Shown piece after piece: positions 7,853-15,569 of a DNA stretch of 64,000 nt (its first letter is position 1; each line of letters starts with the position of its first letter). The notes beneath the pieces were generated by a model. The model ran no database searches. It was not told the DNA's origin and saw only the letters and a program-made list of their open reading frames with translations. The DNA comes from Elusimicrobiaceae bacterium (GTDB lineage Bacteria > Elusimicrobiota > Elusimicrobia > Elusimicrobiales > Elusimicrobiaceae): positions 161,150 through 225,149 of the forward strand of contig JAGCWX010000028.1 of the NCBI GenBank assembly GCA_017961585.1, written 5' to 3'. The position numbers and the translations under genes are program-made.

Positions 7853-9015
7853 TTGTTCGCCCCCTTGTTATCGCCTTGCACGCCTAACGCTAAATCGCGC
7901 CGGCAGTCATAGGTAAATCCTTTGGCGTGTTCTTGCAAAGAGAACAACCCTTCTTTGCCCCCGCTTAAGAGCGAGCGCGCCGCCGTTAAAATTTGTGCGC
8001 CGTCGGGCTGGCCGCCGGCCGGATAAGCATTAAGCCCCACCGGGGTTTTATCGCCTACCGCCAATTTAACATCTTGCACCAGCTGGCCCAAGCTTTGTTC
8101 CACCACCAAAATCCCTTTGGCTTTATCGGTTAATTGTGCCAAACGTTTGGACGGGAACGGCCACAGCGTAATCGGGCGGAAAAGCCCTACTTTAAGCCCT
8201 TGCTCTTTGGCGTGATTGACGGCCTCCAAGCATGCGCGGGAAGATAACCCGTACGCCACTAAAATCACGTCGGCATCTTCGCAATTACGTTCTTCAAAAC
8301 GTTGTTCGGTTTCTTCCACTAGGCCATAGCGTTTAGCGCGGTCCACCACGTCGGCAATCAAGTTATCGCCTTTGTAAGAAAACACGTTGCGTTTGCCACG
8401 TCCGTTCTTGTGGATGTCCACCGCCCAGTCAAATTTCCCTAGTTTATTGGGGTCCACCGGATCAAAATTAAAGGCCATGCTTTCCATCATTTGGCCCAAA
8501 ATCCCATCGGCCAAAATCATAGCGGGCATACGGTATTTTTCGGCCAAATCAAAAGCCAATTTGGGGAAGTTGCCCAGTTCTTCTACCGAGTTGGGTGCCA
8601 GCACAATCACGTGGTAGTCCCCGTTACCGCCGCCGCGGGTAGCTTGGAAATAATCCCCTTGCGCACCGGAAATACTCCCTAGTCCGGGCCCGCCGCGCAT
8701 CACGTTGACGATTAGGCACGGCAAATCGGCGCTGGCCAAGTAGGTAATGCCTTCTTGCTTCAAGCTGACCCCCGGCGAGGAGGAAGACGTCATACTGCGC
8801 GTACCGGTAGCGGCTGCGCCGTAGACCATGTTGATAGCGGCCACTTCACTTTCGGCCTGTACAAAAGCACCGCCGGCATCGGCAATATGGGCCGACATAT
8901 ATTCCGGCACTTCGTTTTGCGGGGTAATGGGATACCCGGCAAAGAAACGCACCCCGGCGCGGATAGCGCCTTCAGCCAGGGCCTCGTTCCCTTTTCTAAG
9001 TGTTTTTTGAGTCAT
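7849..9015 (-). CDS. vorB: 2-oxoacid:ferredoxin oxidoreductase, alpha subunit (VorB type)
   Basis: 388 aa. FFAGYPITPQNEVPEYM at the start and VNVMRGGPGLGSISGAQGD in the middle match the alpha subunit named VorB (2-ketoisovalerate:ferredoxin oxidoreductase). QAESEVAAINMVYGAAATG is the pyrimidine-binding region. The complex would convert 2-oxoacids from Val, Leu and Ile (possibly 2-oxoglutarate) into acyl-CoAs and reduced ferredoxin, which suits amino-acid fermentation by an anaerobe. It lies 6 nt after the ferredoxin gene and overlaps the beta start by 4 nt. The symbol is given on motif grounds only; a KorA assignment remains possible. Confidence 0.85.
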   Translation of the reverse strand: MTQKTLRKGNEALAEGAIRAGVRFFAGYPITPQNEVPEYMSAHIADAGGAFVQAESEVAAINMVYGAAATGTRSMTSSSSPGVSLKQEGITYLASADLPCLIVNVMRGGPGLGSISGAQGDYFQATRGGGNGDYHVIVLAPNSVEELGNFPKLAFDLAEKYRMPAMILADGILGQMMESMAFNFDPVDPNKLGKFDWAVDIHKNGRGKRNVFSYKGDNLIADVVDRAKRYGLVEETEQRFEERNCEDADVILVAYGLSSRACLEAVNHAKEQGLKVGLFRPITLWPFPSKRLAQLTDKAKGILVVEQSLGQLVQDVKLAVGDKTPVGLNAYPAGGQPDGAQILTAARSLLSGGKEGLFSLQEHAKGFTYDCRRDLALGVQGDNKGANK

Positions 9016-9021
9016 AAAAAA

Positions 9022-9228
9022 TTAGTCCTTTAAAACGGTAATAGCAATATCGGGGCACATCACGTAGCACATTTTGCACCCAATACAGTCTTGCGGGCGT
9101 TCTTGCACCGCGGGGAAATATCCCTTTTTGCTGATGGTTTTGCTTTTGCCCAAACATTTTTTAGGGCATACGCTTACGCATAAGTAACACGCTTTGCAGC
9201 GGTTGTCATCTACTTCTATTCTTGGCAT
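9022..9228 (-). CDS. 2x[4Fe-4S] ferredoxin subunit of the 2-oxoacid oxidoreductase
   Basis: 68 aa with two complete cluster motifs: CKACYLCVSVCPKKC and CIGCKMCYVMCP. It is the delta-type subunit that takes electrons from the catalytic subunits to free ferredoxin. The frame stays open upstream to 9324. The ATG at 9228 is the right start: AAGGAG sits 4 nt before it, and the family begins at PRIEVD. It is the first gene of the operon (ferredoxin, alpha, beta, gamma), divergent from the methionine sulfoxide reductase gene. Confidence 0.93.
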   Translation of the reverse strand: MPRIEVDDNRCKACYLCVSVCPKKCLGKSKTISKKGYFPAVQERPQDCIGCKMCYVMCPDIAITVLKD

Positions 9229-9274
9229 AAATCTCCTTAAAGGGCACAGGGCCCTATCTTTATTGTAAGTCTTT

Positions 9275-9303
9275 TTGCGGCACAAATGCAATAATGCTAC
9301 AAT
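9275..9303 (+). promoter_or_regulatory. Promoter giving a leaderless msrC mRNA
   Basis: TTGCGG (9275-9280), a 17-nt spacer and TACAAT (9298-9303), with TGC making an extended -10. Only six bases separate the -10 from the ATG at 9310, so the expected +1 is the A of the start codon. Confidence 0.75.
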
Positions 9304-9309
9304 ACCTAC

Positions 9310-9771
9310 ATGACCAAAATTCAATCGTACGAACTTTTACTGCGTCAATTGGAAGGGCTTTTATCTATAGAGACAGACTCAGTAGCCAATATGGCTAATA
9401 TGTCCGCTGTATTGTTTAATGAACTGGAAAATTTGAACTGGGCCGGGTTTTATGTCTTGCGCGAAGGGACTTTGGTCCTAGGCCCCTTTCAAGGCAAGCC
9501 GGCTTGTGTGCGCATTGCCCTGGGCAAGGGCGTGTGCGGCACCGCAGCGCAAACCGGGCAAACGCAACGAGTGGAAGATGTTCACCAATTCCCCGGGCAT
9601 ATCGCGTGCGACAGTGCCTCTAATAGCGAAATCGTTATCCCTATCTTCAAAAACGGCGCCGTGTGGGGTGTATTGGACATAGATTCCCCTGTTTTGGCCC
9701 GCTTTGACCAAACCGACCGGCTTTACTTGGAAAAATCCGTCAAATTGTTTGAGAAATATACCCATCTATAG
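9310..9771 (+). CDS. msrC: Free methionine-(R)-sulfoxide reductase (GAF domain)
   Basis: 153 aa, a single GAF domain of the fRMsr/YebR family, which reduces free methionine-(R)-sulfoxide in the cytoplasm. The three family cysteines are at residues 66, 76 and 100 (PACVRIALGKGVCG and HIACDSAS). Their spacing of 10 and 24 equals that of the E. coli enzyme (84, 94, 118). NWAGFYVL and VWGVLDIDS are typical GAF strands. It starts at ATG 9310 without a Shine-Dalgarno sequence and is predicted to be leaderless. It is an oxidative-stress repair function in an otherwise anaerobic-looking gene set. Confidence 0.92.
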   Translation: MTKIQSYELLLRQLEGLLSIETDSVANMANMSAVLFNELENLNWAGFYVLREGTLVLGPFQGKPACVRIALGKGVCGTAAQTGQTQRVEDVHQFPGHIACDSASNSEIVIPIFKNGAVWGVLDIDSPVLARFDQTDRLYLEKSVKLFEKYTHL

Positions 9772-9797
9772 ACAGCGGCAAATCCAATAAAATAAAG

Positions 9798-9884
9798 GTC
9801 ATCCCCAAAGGTTTTCATTGGGGATCCCCACCTTGCGATTGTTATAAGCGGTGGAGATTCCCGATTACAGATTTCGGGAATGAC
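9798..9884. repeat. 87-bp palindromic intergenic repeat
   Basis: Two arms, each able to fold as its own hairpin, that are also imperfect inverted repeats of each other. The left arm begins GTCATCCCCAAAGG and ends GGGGATCCCCACC. The right arm, read from the other strand, begins GTCATTCCCGAAAT and ends GGGAATCTCCACC. The termini GTCATCCCC/GGGAATGAC resemble widespread bacterial GTCATTCCCG-type extragenic repeats. It lies between msrC and tRNA-Phe, with no coding potential and no target-site duplication that I could identify. Confidence 0.7.
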
Positions 9885-9907
9885 ACGAAGATTAACTACT
9901 AAACCAC

Positions 9908-9937
9908 TTGCCAGCAAAACCACTAATTTTGTATTAT
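9908..9937 (+). promoter_or_regulatory. Promoter of tRNA-Phe
   Basis: TTGCCA (9908-9913), an 18-nt spacer and TATTAT (9932-9937). The predicted start near 9944 is about five bases before the mature tRNA. Confidence 0.6.
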
Positions 9938-9948
9938 ATATGAGTAAT

Positions 9949-10020
9949 GCCGAGGTAGCTCAGTGGTAGAGCACTGGTCTGAAAAACCAGGTGTCGACAG
10001 TTCGATCCTGTCCCTCGGCA
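9949..10020 (+). tRNA. tRNA-Phe (anticodon GAA)
   Basis: The cloverleaf is complete. The acceptor stem GCCGAGG (9949-9955) pairs with CCTCGGC (10013-10019), and the discriminator is A10020. The D loop contains AGTGGTAGA and the T arm contains GTTCGATCC. The anticodon stem CTGGT/ACCAG encloses the 7-nt loop CTGAAAA, giving anticodon GAA (Phe). The 3' CCA is not encoded. It stands alone between the repeat and the rlmI end. Confidence 0.95.
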
Positions 10021-10046
10021 TTCTTTTTTGTCTTAATTTCGCTTGT

Positions 10047-11219
10047 TTATTTCGCTTGTATCAGTGCAAAGTGCAAGTATTCCGTTTCCGGCATACCAAT
10101 TAAGATCGGGTGATCCTTGGCCTGGCCGCGCAGTTCCACCAGCACCGCTTGCCGCCCGGCCTTGCTGGCCCCTTGGCGGATGATGTCCACAAACAGCTCG
10201 CGCGAAATATGGTGGCTGCAAGTAGAAAACGCCAAGTAATTGCCGGGCTTCATCCCTTCTAGCGCCATCTTCACCAATTTTACATACAATCCCACCGCCT
10301 GCGGGAGTGCCTTGCGGCTTTTTACAAAAGCGGGCGGATCCAGTAAAATCATATCCGGCTGATCGGGCAGTTCGCCTTTTTTAAGGGCGGAAAGCAGCCG
10401 TTCGGCATCGTCGCGATGAAAGACCACGCGGTCTTGCACGCCGTTAAGCTCGGCGTTCTTTTTAGCACATTCCACGGCCGCGGCAGAGGAATCGCACCCC
10501 CACACTTGCGTAGCACCGGCCAACGCCGCCGTAATGCCAAACGAACCGATATACGAATACAAATCCAGCACCAGTTTATCTTTAAAATAAGGTTTTAAAA
10601 ACTCGCGGTTTTCGCGCTGATCAAAGTAAAAACCGGTTTTTTGTCCGCCGCGCAAGGGCACTAAATACTTTACACCGTTTTCTTCAATTTCCACTTGCTC
10701 GGGCACTTCGCCGATAATTTCCGGTGTGTTGGTCAGCCCTTCCAGCGCGCGAAAGGAGCTATCGTTTTTGTAATAAATCCCGGCGGGTTTAAAAATCTTT
10801 TGCAAGGCCTTAGTAATTTGCGGTTTTAATTTTTCCATCCCCGCGGTTAATACATCCACCACCAAAACATCGCCGTAGCGGTCTACCACCAAGCCGGGCA
10901 TGTTGTCGGCCTCGCCATAGCACATACGCCCGTATTTGCGCACACCGATTTCTTTGCGGTAGCTGTAGGCATTATCCAAGTGTTCAAACACAAAATCATC
11001 CGCTAATTCTGCTTCGCCTTTTTGTAACAAACGCACCGCAATTAAACTATGCGGGTTGAAATATCCATGCCCAATTTGTTTTCCTTCGTGACTTACCACC
11101 CGCACCAACGTGCCGGGTTCAATAGAAGTATCCAGCCCGTCAATCTCGTTGGAAAAAATCCACCAATGTCCCGCCTGCAAACGGCGTTCTTCTTTGGCTT
11201 TGAGTTTAATTTCTTCCAT
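10047..11219 (-). CDS. rlmI: 23S rRNA (cytosine(1962)-C5)-methyltransferase RlmI
   Basis: 390 aa. An N-terminal PUA RNA-binding domain (LQAGHWWIFSNEID, GHGYFNP) is followed by an AdoMet-dependent methyltransferase domain (VLDLYSYIGSFGI, WGCDSSAAAV). The m5C catalytic motifs DPPAFVKS and STCSHH are present. It modifies C1962 of 23S rRNA. The ATG at 11219 overlaps the pyrE stop as TAATG, which decides the start against an upstream in-frame ATG at 11273. It is the last gene of a five-gene operon. Confidence 0.9.
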   Translation of the reverse strand: MEEIKLKAKEERRLQAGHWWIFSNEIDGLDTSIEPGTLVRVVSHEGKQIGHGYFNPHSLIAVRLLQKGEAELADDFVFEHLDNAYSYRKEIGVRKYGRMCYGEADNMPGLVVDRYGDVLVVDVLTAGMEKLKPQITKALQKIFKPAGIYYKNDSSFRALEGLTNTPEIIGEVPEQVEIEENGVKYLVPLRGGQKTGFYFDQRENREFLKPYFKDKLVLDLYSYIGSFGITAALAGATQVWGCDSSAAAVECAKKNAELNGVQDRVVFHRDDAERLLSALKKGELPDQPDMILLDPPAFVKSRKALPQAVGLYVKLVKMALEGMKPGNYLAFSTCSHHISRELFVDIIRQGASKAGRQAVLVELRGQAKDHPILIGMPETEYLHFALIQAK

Positions 11220-11794
11220 TACTGCATGTCCTCCATGCGGGTAAAGGGCAACTTGGCCGCACACAGCGGGCATTGCGTAGCGCTGAAGGTTTGCATCGGG
11301 TAAGAAAGCAAGGCCCGCAGCGGTACGGTTAGCGGCAAATATCCCATGGAGCGGTCCACAATCACGCCCACGCCTACTACGTCGCCACCCAAGCGGTTGA
11401 CCAAATCAATAGCGCGGTTGATTTTGCGGCCCGATACGGCCACATCGTCCACAATTAAAATCTTTTCGCCGGGTTTAATGGAAAAATTATGCTTCAAAAT
11501 CATTTCACCGTTTTCATCTTTAGAAGCAAAAATAGCCCGCACGCCGCGCGCACGCGCTACTTCTTGCGCCAGCACAGAGTCCGACGGGGTAAGCGCCAGC
11601 ACTACATCTACTTTTTGTGCAAATTTATCCGACAGCGCCCCCGCAATCTTTTGTGCTAAATTGGGGTGCTGCAGCAGCAAAGACGTTTGAATATACGTTT
11701 GGCTGTGGAATCCCGAGGGCATTTCAAAGTGCCCTTCTACAATGGCCCCATGCTCTTGCAAGAGGCAAAGTACGTCTAAGTTATTTCGTGGCAT
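11219..11794 (-). CDS. pyrE: Orotate phosphoribosyltransferase
   Basis: 191 aa, type I phosphoribosyltransferase fold. It makes orotidine 5'-phosphate from orotate and PRPP in pyrimidine synthesis. The PRPP loop ILIVDDVAVSGRKI and the N-terminal GHFEMPSGFHSQTYIQ are typical of PyrE proteins of this group. A CPLC pair near the C-terminus is extra. The start at 11794 has AAGGAG 6 nt upstream; a longer reading to 11830 lacks support. The 5' end overlaps the AsmA-like gene by 14 nt and the stop overlaps rlmI. No other pyr gene is near. Confidence 0.88.
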   Translation of the reverse strand: MPRNNLDVLCLLQEHGAIVEGHFEMPSGFHSQTYIQTSLLLQHPNLAQKIAGALSDKFAQKVDVVLALTPSDSVLAQEVARARGVRAIFASKDENGEMILKHNFSIKPGEKILIVDDVAVSGRKINRAIDLVNRLGGDVVGVGVIVDRSMGYLPLTVPLRALLSYPMQTFSATQCPLCAAKLPFTRMEDMQ

Positions 11795-14087
11795 GGTAAT
11801 CTCCTTGGATGAATTTTGCGGATTGTTCAAATTGAGTGCCCACTCCCTTTTCTTGAGCGGCCTGGATGGTTTTGCCCGCCTTCTTGGCGCGCAGCATTTC
11901 CGTTTTGGGTTTCTTCATGGCAGACGAAAGGCGGAACGCCAACGCCGGGTTACCGGATTCGTCGGTTAAGTTCTCGGCCAGTACGCCGCTTTTGGAGGTA
12001 TTGGTAAACATCGTGTAAATAGTTAAATCAAAAGTTTCGTTGACCCAGTCGGTCCATCCGCTAATAGCGGCCGAAATCGTGGGCCCCACGGTATAGGCGT
12101 TATGCACTTGCATATTGCCGTTGGTAAAATCGGTCCACGCGCCCAAATCGGTTACTTCCACATCGCGCAGTACTTTGCCCACGCTAAAGCTTCCGGCGCG
12201 TTCCATACGGTGCATCATAATAAACGGTTGGAAGGTTACATTGAGGGCTTCTTGTTCTTCGGCCCATTTTTCCATTTGGTGGATGACCCCTTTTTGTAAA
12301 CGCAATTTGAGCGGCCCCGACAAATGCTTCCCGCCGGCTTGTAGGCCGGTAAAATCAAATTCGGCATTGAAATTTTGGCCGGTCAACACACCGGATGAGA
12401 ATGCATCCGCCGAAAGTGTACCCGCTAAATTGGGCATAAAGTTGGGGAGTCGGTCTCTAAAATTGCGCAGCCAAGCCAGCTCGCCGGTTACTTCGGGGGT
12501 GGGTTCATCCGCGTGAGTAAGCGGTACAATCACCGTTACAAAATCTTTTACCGTTTCAATAAACGCCATCGGGTCAAACGTTGCAAAATGAAAGTGCGTT
12601 TTGATTTTGCGGTCATTTTGTTTTAAGTTGGCCACATCCACGCTTAATTTTACCGGCACTTCGTTTAGCGTGCCCGAGCCGATATACGCATACAAATTAC
12701 CCTTACGCCAGCTGGCACTAAGTTGCAGCTTATCAAACACCGAGCGTGCCACCGTTACTTTCCCCTCTTTGGTGCGGGCGTACAGATCGGTAAAATTCGT
12801 CTTGGCCTGGAATTCCCCGCTGACCTTATCCGCTAAAAACCCGTATATATCGCCGGAAACTTTATCCGTTTTGGCGGTAAAGAGAGGCAACGTTATTTTT
12901 CCTTTTTCGCGGGCGACTTTGCCGCTCAAAGAACCTTTCCCGGTTAGTTTATAGCGTGCCAACGGTTTGTAATATTTTTCTTTACCGGCCAAGGCAAATG
13001 TTTCCGTTGAAAAATTCGCCTGCAAAGTCCACGGATCTTTGGCAAAATCCGCGCTACCATTGGCAGTGAGTTTTACATCTGCTGCCTTTACGGTTACTTC
13101 AGACAGGGTTAATTTAGTGTAATTATCCGTTAAAGTTCCGCGCGCTTCCAAGGTGGAATCCGGCACTGAAAAGGAAATCCCCTTTCCGCCAAACACAGAT
13201 ACATCCGCCTCTTCAAACGCAGGGGCTTTGGCCACCAGCGTAAACGAAGGGTTGGTAATATCGTCCACGTTCAGTGTAATATCCACAGGTTTTTTAAATA
13301 GATAAACTTGGGTTTTTAAATCGCGCAGGGCAAATTTTTTCCAATCAAAATCGGCAAAATCAATTTGGCCGTCCGCCTCAATTTCCAACTCGGAAATATG
13401 CCCTTCCCACTGGTTACGCAGCACCATTTCTAAATCAAAGTGGGAAAGTTCATTAAACCGCAAATTATCAAAATGGGCATTAAACCCATATAACGCGTGC
13501 GACGCGCCGGACTGTAAATCTTTAAAATTAAAAACACCTTCTTTAATGCGCCAGTCTTCCACGCGCGTTTCAAACTTTTTACCGGTGGAGTTGGTATCGG
13601 TGGCGGAATCCTGGTGGGAAATATGCACTTGCGGAATGTTATATTCCCCCTGCTTGGTACGCACTAAATTAAAGCGAGGGTTATTTAAAATTACTTCGCG
13701 GATGATCAATTTTTGTTCAAACAAGGGCAAAATTTCAAACCGTAGCGTTACCGAATCGGCCGACACCAGGGCCCGGCCCGGTTCCCCCACGGTATCTACT
13801 ACCATAAAGCCCTTCAACTCCAAGGCATTTAAGAATTTAAGTTCTAACGAGGAAATCATCACCGGCCGGTTGAGTTGTTTTTGCAACCGCTGGGTTAGTT
13901 CTTCACTGATATGTTGGGCATTAAACGCACGCAAGAATAGCACCCACGCCACGCACACGATTAAAAGCACCAGCATGACTACCAACAACACCAACCGCCA
14001 TATCCACAGGCAGCTGGCCTTGGTAAAGCGTTTGGTTTTGCGTGCAAATAAGCGTTTTTTTGCGCGTTGGCGTCTTTGTTCTTTCAT
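11781..14087 (-). CDS. AsmA-like inner-membrane-anchored periplasmic protein
   Basis: 768 aa. It has a very basic N-terminus (KEQRRQRAKKRLFARK), one membrane helix at about residues 28-50 and a long beta-rich periplasmic part. The opening LTQRLQKQLNRPVMISSLELKFLNALELKGF is the characteristic start of AsmA/TamB-like proteins, where lipid-transfer grooves bridge the envelope in Gram-negative bacteria. Exact role unknown: phospholipid transport or outer-membrane assembly is the family expectation. Its ATG overlaps the stop of the upstream HExxH membrane protein by ATGA, and its end overlaps pyrE. Confidence 0.75.
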   Translation of the reverse strand: MKEQRRQRAKKRLFARKTKRFTKASCLWIWRLVLLVVMLVLLIVCVAWVLFLRAFNAQHISEELTQRLQKQLNRPVMISSLELKFLNALELKGFMVVDTVGEPGRALVSADSVTLRFEILPLFEQKLIIREVILNNPRFNLVRTKQGEYNIPQVHISHQDSATDTNSTGKKFETRVEDWRIKEGVFNFKDLQSGASHALYGFNAHFDNLRFNELSHFDLEMVLRNQWEGHISELEIEADGQIDFADFDWKKFALRDLKTQVYLFKKPVDITLNVDDITNPSFTLVAKAPAFEEADVSVFGGKGISFSVPDSTLEARGTLTDNYTKLTLSEVTVKAADVKLTANGSADFAKDPWTLQANFSTETFALAGKEKYYKPLARYKLTGKGSLSGKVAREKGKITLPLFTAKTDKVSGDIYGFLADKVSGEFQAKTNFTDLYARTKEGKVTVARSVFDKLQLSASWRKGNLYAYIGSGTLNEVPVKLSVDVANLKQNDRKIKTHFHFATFDPMAFIETVKDFVTVIVPLTHADEPTPEVTGELAWLRNFRDRLPNFMPNLAGTLSADAFSSGVLTGQNFNAEFDFTGLQAGGKHLSGPLKLRLQKGVIHQMEKWAEEQEALNVTFQPFIMMHRMERAGSFSVGKVLRDVEVTDLGAWTDFTNGNMQVHNAYTVGPTISAAISGWTDWVNETFDLTIYTMFTNTSKSGVLAENLTDESGNPALAFRLSSAMKKPKTEMLRAKKAGKTIQAAQEKGVGTQFEQSAKFIQGDYHATK

Positions 14088-14776
14088 AGGGCAGCGGGTT
14101 TGTTAAACAACCCCAGTATATAGTGTACTATAATTTGCCCACACTTGGCTGCTTGCGCTGCCACCCGGCGCACGGATTCCAACAAAAACACCTCTTGAGG
14201 GAATAAAATCTTCAGCACAATGGCCAGTACCACCAAGTTCACCAGTATAATGGTTACGCAGGAAAAGAACTTTCCACCGGCCAATTTTAAATCGGGTTGA
14301 TCGGCCTCCCACAACGTGTGAAACGTTTGGATGAAGTGAAACGCCATAAAAAACCCCACCGCAAACAAGAAAACTTGGCGGTATGGGGTTAAATCTACCC
14401 AACAACCCAAAAATAAATAAATCAGCGCAATAAGCACCACATATCCCGGCACAAAATACGGGGCTAGTACCACAAAGGTATTGGTACGGCTCATTTTTAC
14501 GTATCCGCTATCTTGCCCTACGTTTACGTCTTTGATGCGGATACAGCACAAAATAGCGGCTACCGCGTGGGTAATCTCGTGCACCAGCACATACGGGCGC
14601 GAAAAATTATAATACTTATAATGAATAGCAGCGTAAATGGCCGCGCCCAGCAAAAAACTAATCGCCGCGCCCAAGTGTTCTACCACGCCCAGCAAAATAA
14701 GCCCGTCTTCCAACGCCACCCAAAAGGTAAACGGCAAGAGCACAATCGCCAGTAAAAATTTCAAGATCCGAAGCAT
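14084..14776 (-). CDS. Integral membrane protein with HExxH motif (M50-like)
   Basis: 230 aa with about six membrane segments. HEITH (residues 66-70) sits in a hydrophobic stretch after PYVLV, as in membrane-embedded site-2-type metalloproteases. A later candidate ligand (LWEADQPD) is less certain. ATG 14776 overlaps the lplA stop (TAATG), excluding a longer N-terminus to 14845. I do not recognise a named family. Peptidase activity is inferred only from the motif; it could also be a DUF3267-like membrane protein. Tight coupling to the AsmA-like gene suggests a shared envelope role. Confidence 0.6.
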   Translation of the reverse strand: MLRILKFLLAIVLLPFTFWVALEDGLILLGVVEHLGAAISFLLGAAIYAAIHYKYYNFSRPYVLVHEITHAVAAILCCIRIKDVNVGQDSGYVKMSRTNTFVVLAPYFVPGYVVLIALIYLFLGCWVDLTPYRQVFLFAVGFFMAFHFIQTFHTLWEADQPDLKLAGGKFFSCVTIILVNLVVLAIVLKILFPQEVFLLESVRRVAAQAAKCGQIIVHYILGLFNKPAAL

Positions 14777-15474
14777 TAAAATTTCTCCGTCCACATCAGG
14801 GTTTTGTATTGGGAAACCGCTAACTGCCGCGCTTGTTCCAGCCAAGATTTTTCTACCCTTCGCACGTGCAAAGTAGTATTTAAAAAGCCGCGCACCCCTG
14901 CAATAACCGCCTGTTTATAGACGGGGTTTTTCCGCGCATCCGGTGCCTGCAAAGACCCTTGATAAAGCACCGTAGTTCCAAACCGCCGGATGGCTCCGCC
15001 CAACATTTTCTGCCCGGTAGGCAGCAGCAAATCGTTTTCTACGGGGTTTACAAAACAGGCATTGGCCGTGTGATGTTGGCTGGGAGCATAGGCCTGGGCC
15101 GGCAATTTTTGGGTAAACACTTGGGTTTGCACGCCGCTTAAAACCAGTGCGGCCTCAATGGATTTGTGCAACTGTTTATAAATTTCGCTGGGCTTTTCTT
15201 CAGAATTAAAAACGAGCGAGAACGTTAAATCCCCCTCGTGATATACTACTCCGCCCCCGGTTGGGCGGCGGCACATTTCGCCGGCAAAATTTCTGTTGGC
15301 TACTTCGCGGTACACTTCGCTGATAAACTGTGCATAACCAAACGTAACGGCCGCACCCGGTTTCCAATTATAAAAGCGCAGCGTACTCTCCCCGGCGCGC
15401 AGGCGCACCACGGTTTCATCCAAAGCCATGTGTTCAAACACATCTAGCGGTGGGGTGGTCAGCAGCAAATTCAT
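14776..15474 (-). CDS. lplA: Lipoate-protein ligase A family protein
   Basis: 232 aa of the biotin/lipoate ligase fold. CRRPTGGGVVYHEGDLTFSL (residues 68-87) is the lipoyl-AMP binding signature, and TGQKMLGGAIRR supplies the conserved lysine. It attaches lipoate (or octanoate) to acceptor lysines. The obvious target here is GcvH, encoded about 3 kb upstream on the same strand. It is the first gene of the lplA-membrane protein-AsmA-pyrE-rlmI operon and lies just downstream of the gcv terminator. LplA and LipM-type octanoyltransferases share this fold, so the exact reaction is not certain. Confidence 0.85.
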   Translation of the reverse strand: MNLLLTTPPLDVFEHMALDETVVRLRAGESTLRFYNWKPGAAVTFGYAQFISEVYREVANRNFAGEMCRRPTGGGVVYHEGDLTFSLVFNSEEKPSEIYKQLHKSIEAALVLSGVQTQVFTQKLPAQAYAPSQHHTANACFVNPVENDLLLPTGQKMLGGAIRRFGTTVLYQGSLQAPDARKNPVYKQAVIAGVRGFLNTTLHVRRVEKSWLEQARQLAVSQYKTLMWTEKF

Positions 15475-15525
15475 CTTGTCAAAATTATATCAAAATGTAG
15501 GCCGGAATACTCATTGATTTACTTA

Positions 15526-15557
15526 AAAAAATCCCCCGGCATAACCGGGGGATTTTT
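15526..15557 (-). terminator. Terminator of the gcv operon
   Basis: A stem of about 13 bp, AAAAATCCCCCGG with CCGGGGGATTTTT around a 5-nt loop, with T runs on both strands. It lies 13 nt beyond the gcvPB stop. Confidence 0.9.
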
Positions 15558-15569
15558 AATGTAAACTTT

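Noticed and set aside
9229..9324. Extra 32 N-terminal residues for the ferredoxin subunit
   Set aside because: They overlap the msrC promoter and start codon; AAGGAG before ATG 9228 and family length support the short form.
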